The notes: generated from the sequence alone by a model not told the origin. Counted from the first letter of the stretch, positions 41,567-51,085 are shown. The stretch is 64,000 bases of DNA from Barrientosiimonas humi (GCF_006716095.1 NZ_VFOK01000001.1:1457375-1521374); one strand, 5' to 3'. Translations and numbers: made by a program.

Positions 41567-43402
41567 GTGATTGATCAGACCAATCGGACGCCGATCGAGG
41601 ACTACGCCGTCATCGGCGACACCGAGACCGCAGCCCTGGTGAGCAAGGACGGCTCGCTGGACTGGCTGTGCATCCCCCGGTTCGACTCCCCCGCCTGCTT
41701 CTCCGCCCTGCTCGGCACCCCCGAGAACGGCCGCTGGTTCCTCGGCCCCTGCGAGCCCGCCGCCACCACCACCCGCACCTACCGCGGGAACTCCTCGGTG
41801 CTGGAGACCACGCACACGACCGACACCGGTGTCGTGAAGGTCACCGACCTGATGCCGCTCGGCGACAACCGCGCCGACATCGTGCGCGTCGTGGAGTGCC
41901 TCGAGGGCGAGGTGCGCATGTGCCACGAGTGGGTCGTGCGCTTCGGCTACGGCAAGGTCCGCCCGTGGGTGCAGCACCACCAGGGCCACGAGCGCGACCA
42001 GGAGGTCATCGTCGCGATCGCCGGGCCCGACATGCTCCTCTTCCGCGGCACCCGCCTGCCGCACGCCGAGGACGGCCACCACCGCGACGAGTGGACGATC
42101 AAGGCCGGGGAGCGCGAGCAGTTCAGCCTCACCTGGTTCGCGTCGTGGAAGCCGATCCCGCCGCCGCTGAACATCCCCGGCCGCATCGAGGACACCGTCA
42201 GCCAGTCGGAGGAGTGGGCCTCGCACTGCCACTACCGCGGGCCGTACGAGGCGCAGGTCGTGCGCTCGCTGCTGGTGCTGCGGCTGCTCACCGACACCCG
42301 TCGCGGCGGCATCGTCGCCGCCCCCACCACGAGCCTCCCCGAGGACTTCGGCGGCGAGCGCAACTGGGACTACCGCTACTGCTGGCTGCGCGACGCCTCG
42401 CTCACGCTGGAGGCGCTGCTGGCCACCGGCTACACCACCGAGACCAAGCTGTGGCGCGACTGGCTGGTGCGCGCGCTCGCCGGCGACCCGCAGGACATGC
42501 AGATCATGTACGCCGTCGACGGCGGCCGCGAGCTGCCCGAGCGGGAGCTGGACCACCTGCCGGGCTACGCCGACTCCCGCCCGGTGCGCGTGGGCAACGG
42601 CGCGGTCAACCAGAAGCAGACCGACGTGCTCGGCGAGGTGATGATCGCTCTCGAGATGGCCCGGCAGCGCGGCCTGCCCGAGACCGAGCAGTCCTGGGCG
42701 GTGCAGCGCGCGCTGGTCGACTCGCTCGTGTCGCACTGGGACCAGCCCGACAACGGCCTGTGGGAGATCCGCGGCCCGCTGCGCCACTTCACCCACTCCC
42801 GGGTCATGGTCTGGGCGGCGTTCGACCGGGCGATCAAGGCGGTCGAGGACCACGGCTACGAGGGCGACGTCGACACCTGGCGCGACATGCGCGACAAGGT
42901 GCACGCCGAGGTGCTCGACCGCGGCTTCGACCCCGAGCGGGGCAGCTTCCGGCAGCACTACGACACCTCCGAGGTCGACGCCTCGCTGCTCACCATCCCG
43001 ATCGTGGGCTTCCTGCCCGGCGACGACCCGCGCGTGCTCGGCACCATCGCCGCGATCGAGGAGGACCTGATGCGCGACGGGCTGCTGCTGCGCTACCGCA
43101 CGCAGACCGGCGTCGACGGCCTCTCCGGCGACGAGCACCCGTTCCTCGCCTGCTCCTTCTGGCTGGTGTCGGCGTACGCCCTCGCCGGCGAGGTCGACAA
43201 GGCCACCGCGCTGATGGACCGGCTCATCGGGCTGTGCAACGAGGTGGGCCTGCTGTCGGAGGAGTACGACACCCACCAGGACCGGATGGCCGGCAACTAC
43301 CCCCAGGCGTTCAGCCACCTCACCCTCGTCACCGCGGCCGTGCACCTCGCCGAGGCCGAGGGCTTCGCGGCCCCCGTGCCGCTGGAAGGAGTCCACCGAT
43401 GA
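41567..43402 (+). CDS. GH15 glycoside hydrolase (glucoamylase/trehalase-like)
   Basis: A 611-residue cytoplasmic protein of glycoside hydrolase family 15. The N-terminal super-sandwich domain begins [20 protein letters not shown]. The (alpha/alpha)6 barrel has [13 protein letters not shown]. The probable catalytic acid is Glu in NGLWEIRG and the base is Glu in [13 protein letters not shown]. Actinobacterial members of this shape include trehalases and glucan hydrolases; the substrate is not clear. No signal peptide is present. It heads a run of four genes on the plus strand. Confidence 0.9.
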   Translation: MIDQTNRTPIEDYAVIGDTETAALVSKDGSLDWLCIPRFDSPACFSALLGTPENGRWFLGPCEPAATTTRTYRGNSSVLETTHTTDTGVVKVTDLMPLGDNRADIVRVVECLEGEVRMCHEWVVRFGYGKVRPWVQHHQGHERDQEVIVAIAGPDMLLFRGTRLPHAEDGHHRDEWTIKAGEREQFSLTWFASWKPIPPPLNIPGRIEDTVSQSEEWASHCHYRGPYEAQVVRSLLVLRLLTDTRRGGIVAAPTTSLPEDFGGERNWDYRYCWLRDASLTLEALLATGYTTETKLWRDWLVRALAGDPQDMQIMYAVDGGRELPERELDHLPGYADSRPVRVGNGAVNQKQTDVLGEVMIALEMARQRGLPETEQSWAVQRALVDSLVSHWDQPDNGLWEIRGPLRHFTHSRVMVWAAFDRAIKAVEDHGYEGDVDTWRDMRDKVHAEVLDRGFDPERGSFRQHYDTSEVDASLLTIPIVGFLPGDDPRVLGTIAAIEEDLMRDGLLLRYRTQTGVDGLSGDEHPFLACSFWLVSAYALAGEVDKATALMDRLIGLCNEVGLLSEEYDTHQDRMAGNYPQAFSHLTLVTAAVHLAEAEGFAAPVPLEGVHR

Positions 43403-44064
43403 GCTACGACGGCAAGGTCACCCCGGGCGGTCCAGCCCAGGTGCGCGAGCTGGACGGGCTGACGCTGCGCAAGCTCGCCGTGTCCGACATGAGCAACAAC
43501 GCCTACCTGCTGACCTGCACCGCCACCGGCGCCCAGCTGCTGGTCGACGCGGCCGACGACGCTGCCCGTCTCGAGCAGCTCGTGGCCGAGGGCAGCGGCC
43601 GGCTCGACGCGATCGCGACGACGCACCGGCACTTCGACCACACCCGGGCGCTCGCCGAGCTGGCCGGGTCGACGGGCGCGAGGACGTACGCCGGGCGGGC
43701 CGACGCCGACGACCTGCCGCACCCGACCGACCAGCCGCTCGACCACGGCGACCAGATCTCGTTCGGCGACGTCACGCTCGAGGTCGTCGAGCTGCGCGGC
43801 CACACGCCCGGCGGCATCGCCCTGGCCTACCGCGAGCCGTCCGGCGCCGTGCACCTGCTCACCGGCGACAGCCTGTTCCCGGGCGGCGTCGGAGCGACGA
43901 ATCACTATGACTACCAGTCGTTCCCGCAGCTCATCGACGACGTCGAGGAGCGACTGTTCGGGGCGTACGACGACGACACCTGGGTCTATCCCGGCCACGG
44001 CGACGACACGACCCTCGGCGCCGAGCGGCCGCAGCTGGGCGAGTGGCGGGAGCGGGGCTGGTGA
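43399..44064 (+). CDS. metallo-beta-lactamase fold hydrolase (glyoxalase II-like)
   Basis: A 221-residue hydrolase. The metal motif is THRHFDHTRAL (an HxHxDH variant with Arg then His). Other ligands are in RGHTPGG, LTGDSLFPGG and PGHGDDT. This layout is close to hydroxyacylglutathione hydrolases, but mycothiol-using actinobacteria may use another thioester. The ATG overlaps the end of the GH15 gene, and the end overlaps the next gene. Confidence 0.88.
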   Translation: MSYDGKVTPGGPAQVRELDGLTLRKLAVSDMSNNAYLLTCTATGAQLLVDAADDAARLEQLVAEGSGRLDAIATTHRHFDHTRALAELAGSTGARTYAGRADADDLPHPTDQPLDHGDQISFGDVTLEVVELRGHTPGGIALAYREPSGAVHLLTGDSLFPGGVGATNHYDYQSFPQLIDDVEERLFGAYDDDTWVYPGHGDDTTLGAERPQLGEWRERGW

Positions 44065-44813
44065 ACGTCGCGCACGTCGGCGTGCCGGTGTCGGTGCTGT
44101 GGCGCGGCCCCGACGTGGCCCGCGCCGTCGACGCGCCCGTGCTGCGCGACGAGCCCGACCACGCCGCGTGGCTCGCGGCGATGGACGCCGACGGCGTCGC
44201 CGAGGCCGACAGCCGGTTCGGGCTCGACGGCCGCATCGACTCCCAGGTGCTCGCCGACGAGCCGGTCGTGGTGCTCGCGCAGTCCGACGGCTGGTCGCAG
44301 GTGATCGCCCCCTGGCAGCCGAGCCGGCACGACCCGCGCGGCTACCCCGGCTTCGTGCGCACCAGCCACCTCGAGCCCGCTGACCCCGGCGCGGGGTTCG
44401 AGCGCACCGTCCCGGCCGCCGAGCAGCGCCCCGACCCGCTCGCCTTCGTCGAGGGCGCCCGGGCCTACCTCGGGCTGCCCTACCTGTGGGGCGGGGTCAG
44501 CCCCACCGCGCTGGACTGCTCGGGGCTGGTGCACCTGGTCGCGCGCGAGCTCGGGCTCACCGTGCCCCGTGACGCCGACGACCAGCAGGTCGCGTGCGTC
44601 CCGGTCGAGCTGGGCGCCGAGCAGCCGGGCGACCTCTACTTCTTCGCCCACCCCGGCAGGACGATCCACCACGTCGGCATCGCCGTCGGTGCCGGGCGCA
44701 TGCTGCACGCCCCCGGCACCGGCACCCGCGTCGTCGAGGAGGAGATGTCGCAGGACCGCAAGGACACCCTCGTCGGCGCGGGCCGGCTTCCCGGGCTGCA
44801 CGCCGGCGCATGA
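44061..44813 (+). CDS. NlpC/P60 peptidase with SH3-like N-domain, no signal peptide
   Basis: A 250-residue protein. Residues from about 120 on are an NlpC/P60 domain: LPYLWGGVSPTALDCSGLVHL with the catalytic Cys, and TIHHVGIAVGAGRMLHAP with the catalytic His. The N-terminal part has SH3-like features (PVVVLAQSDGWSQVIAPW). It resembles YkfC-type gamma-D-glutamyl-L-diamino acid peptidases of wall recycling, which fits the absence of an export signal. It overlaps both neighbours. Confidence 0.87.
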   Translation: MNVAHVGVPVSVLWRGPDVARAVDAPVLRDEPDHAAWLAAMDADGVAEADSRFGLDGRIDSQVLADEPVVVLAQSDGWSQVIAPWQPSRHDPRGYPGFVRTSHLEPADPGAGFERTVPAAEQRPDPLAFVEGARAYLGLPYLWGGVSPTALDCSGLVHLVARELGLTVPRDADDQQVACVPVELGAEQPGDLYFFAHPGRTIHHVGIAVGAGRMLHAPGTGTRVVEEEMSQDRKDTLVGAGRLPGLHAGA

Positions 44814-45688
44814 CCGAGCCCGCGACGGGCGACCAGCGCCGGGCGCTGCTGCTGGTCCTGGTCGCGGTCGGGTCGGTCCAGCTCGGCGGCGCGCTCGCCG
44901 CCACCCTCATCCCCGAGGTCGGGGTCGTCGGCTCGGTGGCGCTGCGCATCGCGATCGGCGCGGCGATCCTGCTCGCGTGGGCCCGGCCCCGGCTGCGCGG
45001 GCGCAGCCGCTCCGACTGGGTGTCCGTCGCGACGTACGCCGGCGTCCTGACCCTGATGAACCTCACCTTCTACGCCTCGCTCGAGCGGCTGCCCATCGGC
45101 GTCGCGGTGACGATCGAGTTCATCGGGCCGCTCACCCTCGCGCTGGTGCTCTCCCGCCGCGCGGCCGACCTGGTCGGGGTGGCCGCGGCCGCGGCCGGCG
45201 TGGTGCTCGTGAGCGGCGCGGTCGACACCTCCTGGTCCGAGCTGGACCTGCTCGGCATCGCCCTGGCACTCACCGCCGGCGCCTGCTGGGCCGGCTACAT
45301 CCTGGCCAGCCGCCGGGTCGGGGTGCGCTTCGAGCAGATCGACGGCCTGGCGCTCGGGCTCGCGCTGTCGACGCTGGTCATGGTCCCGCTGGGCGCGATC
45401 ACCGCCGGCGGCAGCCTGCTGCAGGGCGACGTGCTGCTCAAGGGGCTCGGCATCGCGATCCTGTCCTCGGCCCTGCCCTACTCCCTGGAGCTGGTGGCGC
45501 TGCGCACGCTGCGCCCCAACGTCTTCGGGATCCTGCTCAGCCTCGAGCCGGCCGCGGCCGCGCTCGCCGGCCTCCTCGTGCTCGGCCAGACCCTGTCGGC
45601 CGTGCGCATCGCCGGGATGCTGCTGGTCGTGGCGGCCAGCGCGGTGGTGCTGGGCCGGCGCCCGGCCCCGCCCGCCGCCGAGAGCTGA
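44810..45688 (+). CDS. EamA/RhtA-type metabolite exporter
   Basis: A 292-residue protein with ten predicted helices in two EamA repeats. The sequences VGVVGSVALRIAIGAAILLAWARPR, LPIGVAVTIEFIGPLTLALVLS and LPYSLELVALRTLRPNVFGIL match RhtA-like threonine/homoserine exporters. The cargo is uncertain; next to a peptidoglycan-type peptidase it might be an amino acid or peptide. It starts inside the previous stop codon (ATGA). Confidence 0.87.
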   Translation: MTEPATGDQRRALLLVLVAVGSVQLGGALAATLIPEVGVVGSVALRIAIGAAILLAWARPRLRGRSRSDWVSVATYAGVLTLMNLTFYASLERLPIGVAVTIEFIGPLTLALVLSRRAADLVGVAAAAAGVVLVSGAVDTSWSELDLLGIALALTAGACWAGYILASRRVGVRFEQIDGLALGLALSTLVMVPLGAITAGGSLLQGDVLLKGLGIAILSSALPYSLELVALRTLRPNVFGILLSLEPAAAALAGLLVLGQTLSAVRIAGMLLVVAASAVVLGRRPAPPAAES

Positions 45689-45778
45689 CCGGCCGGGGCG
45701 AGCCCGGCGTACGGGCTGCTCCTGCCCCGCGAGCCCCGCGCAGCAGCACGGCTCTGCGCAACCCAGCCCGTACGTACG

Positions 45779-45817
45779 CCGCGGGGCGGGCAGGCTCCTC
45801 GCCTGCCCGCCCCGCGG
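45779..45817. terminator. bidirectional terminator hairpin
   Basis: A 16-bp perfect stem (CCGCGGGGCGGGCAGG and its complement) with a 7-base loop, between the convergent EamA and TerC genes. Confidence 0.85.
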
Positions 45818-45839
45818 GTGTCACGTCGTGCGCGCCGGG

Positions 45840-46853
45840 TCAGCCAGCGGCGTTGATCCGCTCGTCGCGCCGCGTCTTGATCAGGCTCGCGACCGCGGTG
45901 ATGGCCAGGATGCCGATGATGACCGTCAGCGACAGCCAGATCGGGACCTCCGGGACGGGCAGGCCCTCGCCACCGTTGATGAACGGCAGGTTGTTCTCGT
46001 GCAGGGCGTGCAGGATCAGCTTCACGCCGATGAAGGCGAGCAGCACCGACAGGCCCAGGCTCAGGTAGACCAGCTTCTTCAGCAGACCGCCGATGAGGAA
46101 GTACAGCTGACGCAGACCCATCAGGGCGAAGATGTTGGCCATCAGCACCAGGAACGGGTCCTGGGTCAGACCGAAGATCGCCGGGATCGAGTCGAGCGCG
46201 AACAGCAGGTCGGTGGTGCCGAGCGCCAGGATCACCAGGAACATCGGGGTGTAGACCTTGGCGCCCTTGCTGTCGAGGGTGCGGATCTTGGTGCCGGCGT
46301 CCCAGCTGTCGGTGAACGGCAGCCGCTTCTTGGCGAACTTGACGACCGCGTTGTCGCCTTCGTCGTGCTCCTCCTCGTGGGCGGCGTACTCCTTGGCGAG
46401 CTTGATCGCCGTGTAGATGAGGAACGCGCCGAAGATGTAGAAGATCCACGCGGCGGCGTTGATCGCCTGGGCACCGATGAGGATGAAGATCGCGCGCAGG
46501 ATCAGCGCGATGACGATGCCGACGAGCAGGGCGTACTGCTGGTACTGCCGCGGCACGTTGAACTTCGCCATGATGATGAGGAAGACGAAGAGGTTGTCGA
46601 TCGACAACGAGTACTCCGTCAGCCAGCCGGCGAGGTACTCACCGCCGAGCGTGGCGCCGCCGGCGACCCAGACATAGACACCGAACAGCAGCGCGAGGCT
46701 GATGTAGATGCCGAGCGCGAGCCCGGTCTCCCGGTTGCTGGGGACGTGCGGCCGGCGACCCAGCACCACCACGTCGAAGATCAGGATGAGGATCGTCGCC
46801 GCGACGACGAGGCCGATGACCCACATCGGCGCGAAGGAATTGGCAAACGCCAC
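45840..46853 (-). CDS. TerC family membrane protein (Mn2+ export type)
   Basis: A 337-residue protein with about eight to nine helices. The acidic motifs that define TerC/Alx are present: YSLSIDNLFVFLIIM and LLFALDSIPAIFGLTQDPF. TerC proteins export manganese or help metalate exported enzymes. I took the GTG at 46853 because GAAAGG lies nine bases upstream; a GTG at 46862 is the longer choice. A probable Mn2+ riboswitch lies in the leader. Confidence 0.9.
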   Translation of the reverse strand: MAFANSFAPMWVIGLVVAATILILIFDVVVLGRRPHVPSNRETGLALGIYISLALLFGVYVWVAGGATLGGEYLAGWLTEYSLSIDNLFVFLIIMAKFNVPRQYQQYALLVGIVIALILRAIFILIGAQAINAAAWIFYIFGAFLIYTAIKLAKEYAAHEEEHDEGDNAVVKFAKKRLPFTDSWDAGTKIRTLDSKGAKVYTPMFLVILALGTTDLLFALDSIPAIFGLTQDPFLVLMANIFALMGLRQLYFLIGGLLKKLVYLSLGLSVLLAFIGVKLILHALHENNLPFINGGEGLPVPEVPIWLSLTVIIGILAITAVASLIKTRRDERINAAG

Positions 46854-46887
46854 GAATGGCACCTTTCGTCTGGAAGGAAGGACACTG

Positions 46888-46941
46888 CCAGCCGTTCTCG
46901 CATCGTACGGCGAGAGCGCGTGCGCATGAGGGAACGGCTGG
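46888..46941 (-). terminator. riboswitch expression platform hairpin before terC
   Basis: CCAGCCGTTC (46888-46897) and GAACGGCTGG (46932-46941) are perfect complements with inner pairing CTCGCATCGT and CATGAG. In the RNA it is followed by a pyrimidine run with several Us. Its 5' arm overlaps the last bases of the aptamer P1 stem, so the two are mutually exclusive. Confidence 0.65.
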
Positions 46942-47033
46942 AGGTCTCTCCCGACCCTTGAGTCACAGGGGTCCGCCCAGCCCGGGCCGAAGCCGTGATG
47001 ACGAGCTGGGTGCGAGCGGGGATACTCCCCTCC
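46940..47033 (-). ncRNA. probable yybP-ykoY (Mn2+) riboswitch aptamer upstream of terC
   Basis: The RNA runs from GGAGGGGAGUA (47033-47023) to GAGACCUCC (46948-46940). GGAGG and CCUCC close the P1 stem. GGGGAGUA next to P1 and the internal CGUCAUCACG (47003-46994) are hallmarks of the family. TerC genes are a known target class. Mn2+ binding would stabilise P1 and block the following hairpin, turning terC on. The aptamer begins seven bases after the DUF3817 stop. Confidence 0.72.
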
Positions 47034-47039
47034 GGCGGC

Positions 47040-47414
47040 TCAGTCTGCCAGAGAAGCGGGCTCGCGCTGAACTCGGTCCGCGTCGCGAGCCGCGGGGGCG
47101 CCGACCAGGCCGCGGCGGTCGGCCCACATCTCGAAGATCGCGGTCGCGAACGGCGGGATCGAGCTGGCCAGGGCCACGAGCAGCACCGTGGCGGACCAGC
47201 CGAGGGTGCGGAACACCGCCAGGCAGACCAGGACGTAGGCGACGAAGATCACACCGTGGATCGGGCCGAAGATCTGCACGCCGAGCTCGCCGCTGTCGGT
47301 GACGTACTTGAAGAACATGCCGATCAGCAGGCCGAGCCAGCTCAGCGCCTCGGCGAAGGCGACCACGCGGAAGAGGGTCCGGGCACGGGCGGTGGTGAGA
47401 CTGCTCGGCGACAT
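47040..47414 (-). CDS. DUF3817 family membrane protein
   Basis: A 124-residue protein with three helices: VVAFAEALSWLGLLIGMFFKY, the block GPIHGVIFVAYVLVCLAVF, and SATVLLVALASSIPPFATAIFE. The FGPIHGVIF motif identifies DUF3817. The function is unknown; relatives are often near membrane or metal genes. It has a leaderless promoter, and its transcript probably runs into the terC riboswitch. Confidence 0.85.
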   Translation of the reverse strand: MSPSSLTTARARTLFRVVAFAEALSWLGLLIGMFFKYVTDSGELGVQIFGPIHGVIFVAYVLVCLAVFRTLGWSATVLLVALASSIPPFATAIFEMWADRRGLVGAPAARDADRVQREPASLAD

Positions 47415-47420
47415 GCGTCC

Positions 47421-47426
47421 AGCGTA
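47421..47426 (-). promoter_or_regulatory. -10 box of a leaderless promoter (DUF3817 gene)
   Basis: TACGCT on the minus strand, six bases, then the ATG. Confidence 0.6.
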
Positions 47427-47488
47427 CGACGTCTACGACACAGCGTCGTAGCCGGCCCCACCCGTCGGGCGGGGCGGGGGCCGGCGGC

Positions 47489-49594
47489 TCAGCGGGTGGC
47501 CTCCTCCATCTGGCGCAGCTCCTTCTTGAGGTCGCCGAGCTCGTCGCGCAGTCGCGCGGCCAGCTCGAAGTGCAGGTCGGCCGCGGCCTGGTGCATCTGC
47601 TGGGTGAGCTCCTGGATGAGGTTGGCCAGGTCGCTCGCGGGCAGCCCCTCGGTGCGGCCCTGCGCGACGCTGGCGTCGGCCTGCACCAGGCCCGCTCCCC
47701 CGCGCCGGCCCTTGCCGCGGGACTGGCTGCGGCCGGAGCCGAGCAGCGAGTCGGTGTCGGCCTCCTCGCGCTGCAGCATGTCGGTGATGTCGGCGATCTT
47801 CTTGCGCAGCGGCTGCGGGTCGATGCCGTTGTCGGCGTTGAACTTCAGCTGCTTCTCGCGGCGCCGGTTGGTCTCGTCGATCGCCTCCTGCATCGAGGGG
47901 GTGACCGAGTCGGCATACATGTGCACCTGGCCCGACACGTTGCGGGCCGCGCGGCCGATGGTCTGGATGAGCGAGCGCGCCGAGCGCAGGAAGCCCTCCT
48001 TGTCGGCGTCGAGGATCGACACCAGCGACACCTCGGGCAGGTCGAGGCCCTCGCGCAGCAGGTTGATGCCGACGAGCACGTCGAACTCGCCCAGCCGCAG
48101 CTCGCGCAGCAGCTCCACGCGGCGCAGCGTGTCGACCTCGGAGTGCAGGTAGCGGACGCGGATGTCCTTCTCGAGCAGGTAGTCGGTGAGGTCCTCGGCC
48201 ATCTTCTTGGTCAGCGTCGTGACCAGCACCCGCTCGTCGCGCTCGGCCCGCTCGCGGATCTCGTGCAGCAGGTCGTCGATCTGCCCCTTGGTGGGCTTCA
48301 GCACGACCTCGGGGTCGACCAGGCCGGTGGGGCGGATGACCTGCTCGACGTGGCCGTCGGACTTGGCCAGCTCGTAGTCGCCCGGCGTCGCCGACAGGTA
48401 GACGGTCTGGCCGATGCGCTCGAGGAACTCCTCCCACTTCAGCGGCCGGTTGTCCATCGCCGAGGGGAGCCGGAAGCCGTGGTCGACCAGGGTGCGCTTG
48501 CGCGACATGTCGCCCTCGTACATCGCGCCGATCTGCGGGACGGTCTGGTGCGACTCGTCGATGACGAGCAGGAAGTCCTCGGGGAAGTAGTCGAGCAGGG
48601 TGTTGGGCGCGGTGCCCGGGCCGCGGCCGTCGATGTGGCGGCTGTAGTTCTCGATGCCGGAGCAGGAGCCGATCTGGCGCATCATCTCGATGTCGTAGGT
48701 GGTGCGCATCCGCAGCCGCTGGGCCTCGAGCATCTTGCCCTGCTTCTCGAAGGTCGCCAGCTGCTCGTCCAGCTCGCGCTCGATCCCTCCGATGGCCCGC
48801 TCCATGCGCTCGGGGCCGGCGACGTAATGGGAGGCGGGGAAGACGTACATCTCCTGCTCCTCGCGCACCACCTCCCCGCTCAGCGGGTGCAGCGTGTAGA
48901 GCCGCTCGATCTCGTCGCCGAAGAACTCGATGCGCACCGCGAGCTCCTCGTAGACCGGGATGATCTCGACGGTGTCGCCGCGCACCCGGAACGTCCCGCG
49001 GGTGAAGGCCAGGTCGTTGCGGGTGTACTGCATCTGGACGAACCTGCGCAGCAGCTCGTCGCGGTCGATCTGGTCGCCGACGCGCAGCGGGACCATGCGG
49101 TCGACGTACTCCTGCGGGGTGCCGAGGCCGTAGATGCACGACACCGACGCGACCACGACGACGTCGCGCCGGGTCAGCAGCGAGTTGGTCGCGCTGTGCC
49201 GCAGCCGCTCGACCTCGTCGTTGATCGAGGAGTCCTTCTCGATGTAGGTGTCGGTCTGCGGGACGTAGGCCTCGGGCTGGTAGTAGTCGTAGTAGGAGAC
49301 GAAGTACTCGACCGCGTTGTTCGGCAGCAGCTCGCGGAACTCGTTGGCCAGCTGCGCCGCCAGGGTCTTGTTGGGCGCCATGACCAGCGTCGGGCGCTGC
49401 ACCTGCTCGATCAGCCACGCCGTGGTGGCCGACTTGCCGGTGCCGGTGGCGCCGAGCAGCACGACGTCCTGCTCGCCGGCGTTGACCCGGCGGGTCAGCT
49501 CGGCGATCGCGGTGGGCTGGTCACCGCTCGGCTCGAACTCGGAGACGACCTCGAACGGCGCGACGCTGCGCTGCAGGTCGGTGGTGGGACGCAT
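47489..49594 (-). CDS. uvrB: UvrB, excision repair helicase subunit
   Basis: A 701-residue DNA helicase that verifies lesions after UvrA and recruits UvrC. Walker A is [14 protein letters not shown] (about residue 45), the DEAD-like box is [10 protein letters not shown], and helicase motif VI is QTIGRAARN. The C-terminal UVR domain ([15 protein letters not shown]) binds UvrC. A Gly/Arg-rich stretch ([14 protein letters not shown]) precedes it. The ATG follows a TAGCGT box by six bases. Confidence 0.97.
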   Translation of the reverse strand: MRPTTDLQRSVAPFEVVSEFEPSGDQPTAIAELTRRVNAGEQDVVLLGATGTGKSATTAWLIEQVQRPTLVMAPNKTLAAQLANEFRELLPNNAVEYFVSYYDYYQPEAYVPQTDTYIEKDSSINDEVERLRHSATNSLLTRRDVVVVASVSCIYGLGTPQEYVDRMVPLRVGDQIDRDELLRRFVQMQYTRNDLAFTRGTFRVRGDTVEIIPVYEELAVRIEFFGDEIERLYTLHPLSGEVVREEQEMYVFPASHYVAGPERMERAIGGIERELDEQLATFEKQGKMLEAQRLRMRTTYDIEMMRQIGSCSGIENYSRHIDGRGPGTAPNTLLDYFPEDFLLVIDESHQTVPQIGAMYEGDMSRKRTLVDHGFRLPSAMDNRPLKWEEFLERIGQTVYLSATPGDYELAKSDGHVEQVIRPTGLVDPEVVLKPTKGQIDDLLHEIRERAERDERVLVTTLTKKMAEDLTDYLLEKDIRVRYLHSEVDTLRRVELLRELRLGEFDVLVGINLLREGLDLPEVSLVSILDADKEGFLRSARSLIQTIGRAARNVSGQVHMYADSVTPSMQEAIDETNRRREKQLKFNADNGIDPQPLRKKIADITDMLQREEADTDSLLGSGRSQSRGKGRRGGAGLVQADASVAQGRTEGLPASDLANLIQELTQQMHQAAADLHFELAARLRDELGDLKKELRQMEEATR

Positions 49595-49600
49595 GGCTCC

Positions 49601-49606
49601 ACGCTA
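49601..49606 (-). promoter_or_regulatory. -10 box of a leaderless promoter (uvrB)
   Basis: TAGCGT on the minus strand, six bases, then the ATG of uvrB. Confidence 0.65.
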
Positions 49607-49653
49607 GACGCAGGCACCGACAACGGTCTCCTCAGCGACAGTCGCCGGGGGGA

Positions 49654-50163
49654 TCACCACTTGGACCAGGGGGCATGCATGCCCGTGCGGTCCTCCGCCT
49701 CGGGCGGCCGCGGGGTCGGCTCCGGCCAGATGCGGATCCAGTGCTCCTGGGGCGGGACGCTGTTGTCGTGGGCTTGCTGCTCTCCGCCCTCCCCGCGCAC
49801 GAGGAGCCGCACCCGAGACCGGCCAGGCCCCTGACCCACCGGGCCGCTCCATCGCTCGTTGATGTCGTCCCGGACAAGGATCGGCCCGGCGAACTCCGCC
49901 GAGATCTCCGCCCCGGCGTCCCATCCCGCGTCGAGGTCGCCCGACAGGCGGGTCGCCGGTCGCCTGTCCAGCAGCTGGATGTCGAGATCGACGCGGGCAA
50001 ACTTCGCGTCCGCCGAGACCGCCACGCCCGTGTCGTCCTCGGTCTGCGCCAACCGTGTCGGTTGCCCGTACGGCTGCCCGCGGTGGGTCAGGTACGTCAG
50101 GTCGCCGCCGTCGCCGTGCACGTAGTAGCGAAAGTCGCTGGCCCGCTGGTCCGGTATCCGCAT
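49654..50163 (-). CDS. uncharacterised protein, not recognised
   Basis: A 169-residue soluble protein with no signal peptide or helix bundle. Sequence features are an N-terminal FRYYVHGDGGDLTYLTHRG, a beta-rich middle (FARVDLDIQLLDRRP), and a Trp-rich ending (HWIRIWPEP, HAPWSKW). I know no family for it. Codon use is looser than in its neighbours (TTT, TTG, AGG occur), which may mean recent gain. A TAACTT box stands seven bases before the ATG. It lies between uvrB and a divergent GntR gene. It could be accessory, for example a toxin-immunity type protein, but nothing shows this. Confidence 0.6.
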   Translation of the reverse strand: MRIPDQRASDFRYYVHGDGGDLTYLTHRGQPYGQPTRLAQTEDDTGVAVSADAKFARVDLDIQLLDRRPATRLSGDLDAGWDAGAEISAEFAGPILVRDDINERWSGPVGQGPGRSRVRLLVRGEGGEQQAHDNSVPPQEHWIRIWPEPTPRPPEAEDRTGMHAPWSKW

Positions 50164-50170
50164 GCCGGCC

Positions 50171-50176
50171 AAGTTA
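50171..50176 (-). promoter_or_regulatory. -10 box before the orphan gene
   Basis: TAACTT on the minus strand, seven bases before the ATG, consistent with a leaderless transcript. Confidence 0.4.
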
Positions 50177-50263
50177 CGTCGCCCGCCACACCCCATCCCG
50201 ACGTACGGCATCATCGGCCTGGTCGAGAACGGCACGTCCGGGACGGGCAGGAAGGTGGTGCGG

Positions 50264-50959
50264 GTGGAGGCGACCGAACCGACGACGTCGATCGTCGAGC
50301 AGCTGCGCCCGCCCGAGGGGCAGGTCGGCGGGCCGAGCATCGTCACCGAGCTGCGTCGCGCGCTCGTGTCGGGCGCGGTGCGCCCGGGCAGCCCGATCCC
50401 GGTCGACGAGGTCGCGAAGGTGTTCGGGGTCAGTCGCATCCCGGTGCGCGAGGCGCTGAAGAACCTTCAGGGAGAAGGGCTTCTGGAGCACCGGCCGCGG
50501 ATGGGATACACCGTCACCAGCCTCACCAGCGACGAGCTGGCCGAGCTCTACCTCGTGCGCGGGGCGCTGGAGGGTGCGGCGCTGTCGGCGGCCGCGACCC
50601 GCGCCACCGAGGCCGACCGCGAGCGGGCCCGGGCCGCGCTGCACGGCCAGGGCTCCGACGCCGACCCGGCCACCGAGACCTTCCAGCGCAGCTCGCGGCA
50701 CTTCCACGAGGCGCTGCTGGCCCCGTGCCGGATGCCGCGCCTGCTGCACATGGTCGACATCGCCTGGAACCTCACCGAGCCGGTGCAGACCATGATGCGG
50801 GTCACCGACGGCGAGCGGGCGGCTCTCGAGCACGACCACGTCGAGCTGCTCGAGGCGTTCCTCGACCGCGACGTCGACCGGTTGCAGCGCCTCGCGACCG
50901 AGCACCACCAGCGGCTGACGCAGGCGATCTCGCGCATCCCCATCGACGACCCCGAGTGA
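50264..50959 (+). CDS. GntR/FadR-type transcriptional regulator
   Basis: A 231-residue regulator with an N-terminal winged helix (PVDEVAKVFGVSRIPVREALKNLQGEGLLEHRP region) and a C-terminal all-helical FCD ligand domain (residues ~100-220, with RSSRHFHEALL and EHDHVELLEAF holding Asp/His metal or ligand residues). I used the GTG at 50264, eight bases after AGGAAGG. It precedes the transporter and racemase genes, so it probably senses their substrate. Confidence 0.87.
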   Translation: MEATEPTTSIVEQLRPPEGQVGGPSIVTELRRALVSGAVRPGSPIPVDEVAKVFGVSRIPVREALKNLQGEGLLEHRPRMGYTVTSLTSDELAELYLVRGALEGAALSAAATRATEADRERARAALHGQGSDADPATETFQRSSRHFHEALLAPCRMPRLLHMVDIAWNLTEPVQTMMRVTDGERAALEHDHVELLEAFLDRDVDRLQRLATEHHQRLTQAISRIPIDDPE

Positions 50960-51026
50960 GCCCCGGGCGCTGGGCCGGCGCCCGCAGCAGACCCCGTCCT
51001 CGCCGTCTCTCGGAGCCCGCCCGCGT

Positions 51027-51062
51027 ATACCCGGATATACCCAGAAATACCTGAGAACACTG
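51027..51062 (+). promoter_or_regulatory. four 10-bp-phased repeats upstream of the NCS1 gene (candidate operator)
   Basis: ATACCC at 51027 and 51037, ATACCT at 51047 and ACACTG at 51057 recur every ten bases, on one helix face. They lie upstream of a likely -10 box TACCTT (51086-51091), at about -70 to -36. An activator or multimeric regulator could bind cooperatively. Confidence 0.55.
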
Positions 51063-51085
51063 GGGATTCGCGCCCCGAGCGGCCC

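Noticed and set aside
37662-41570. 1302-codon open frame on the plus strand opposite uvrC and uvrA
   Set aside because: It is a shadow of GC-rich coding DNA. It is Arg/Gly/Ala/His-rich, has no family motifs, and lies antisense to clearly conserved genes.
44061-44813. secreted cell-wall endopeptidase
   Set aside because: The NlpC/P60 protein has no signal peptide or membrane segment, so a cytoplasmic recycling role is more likely.
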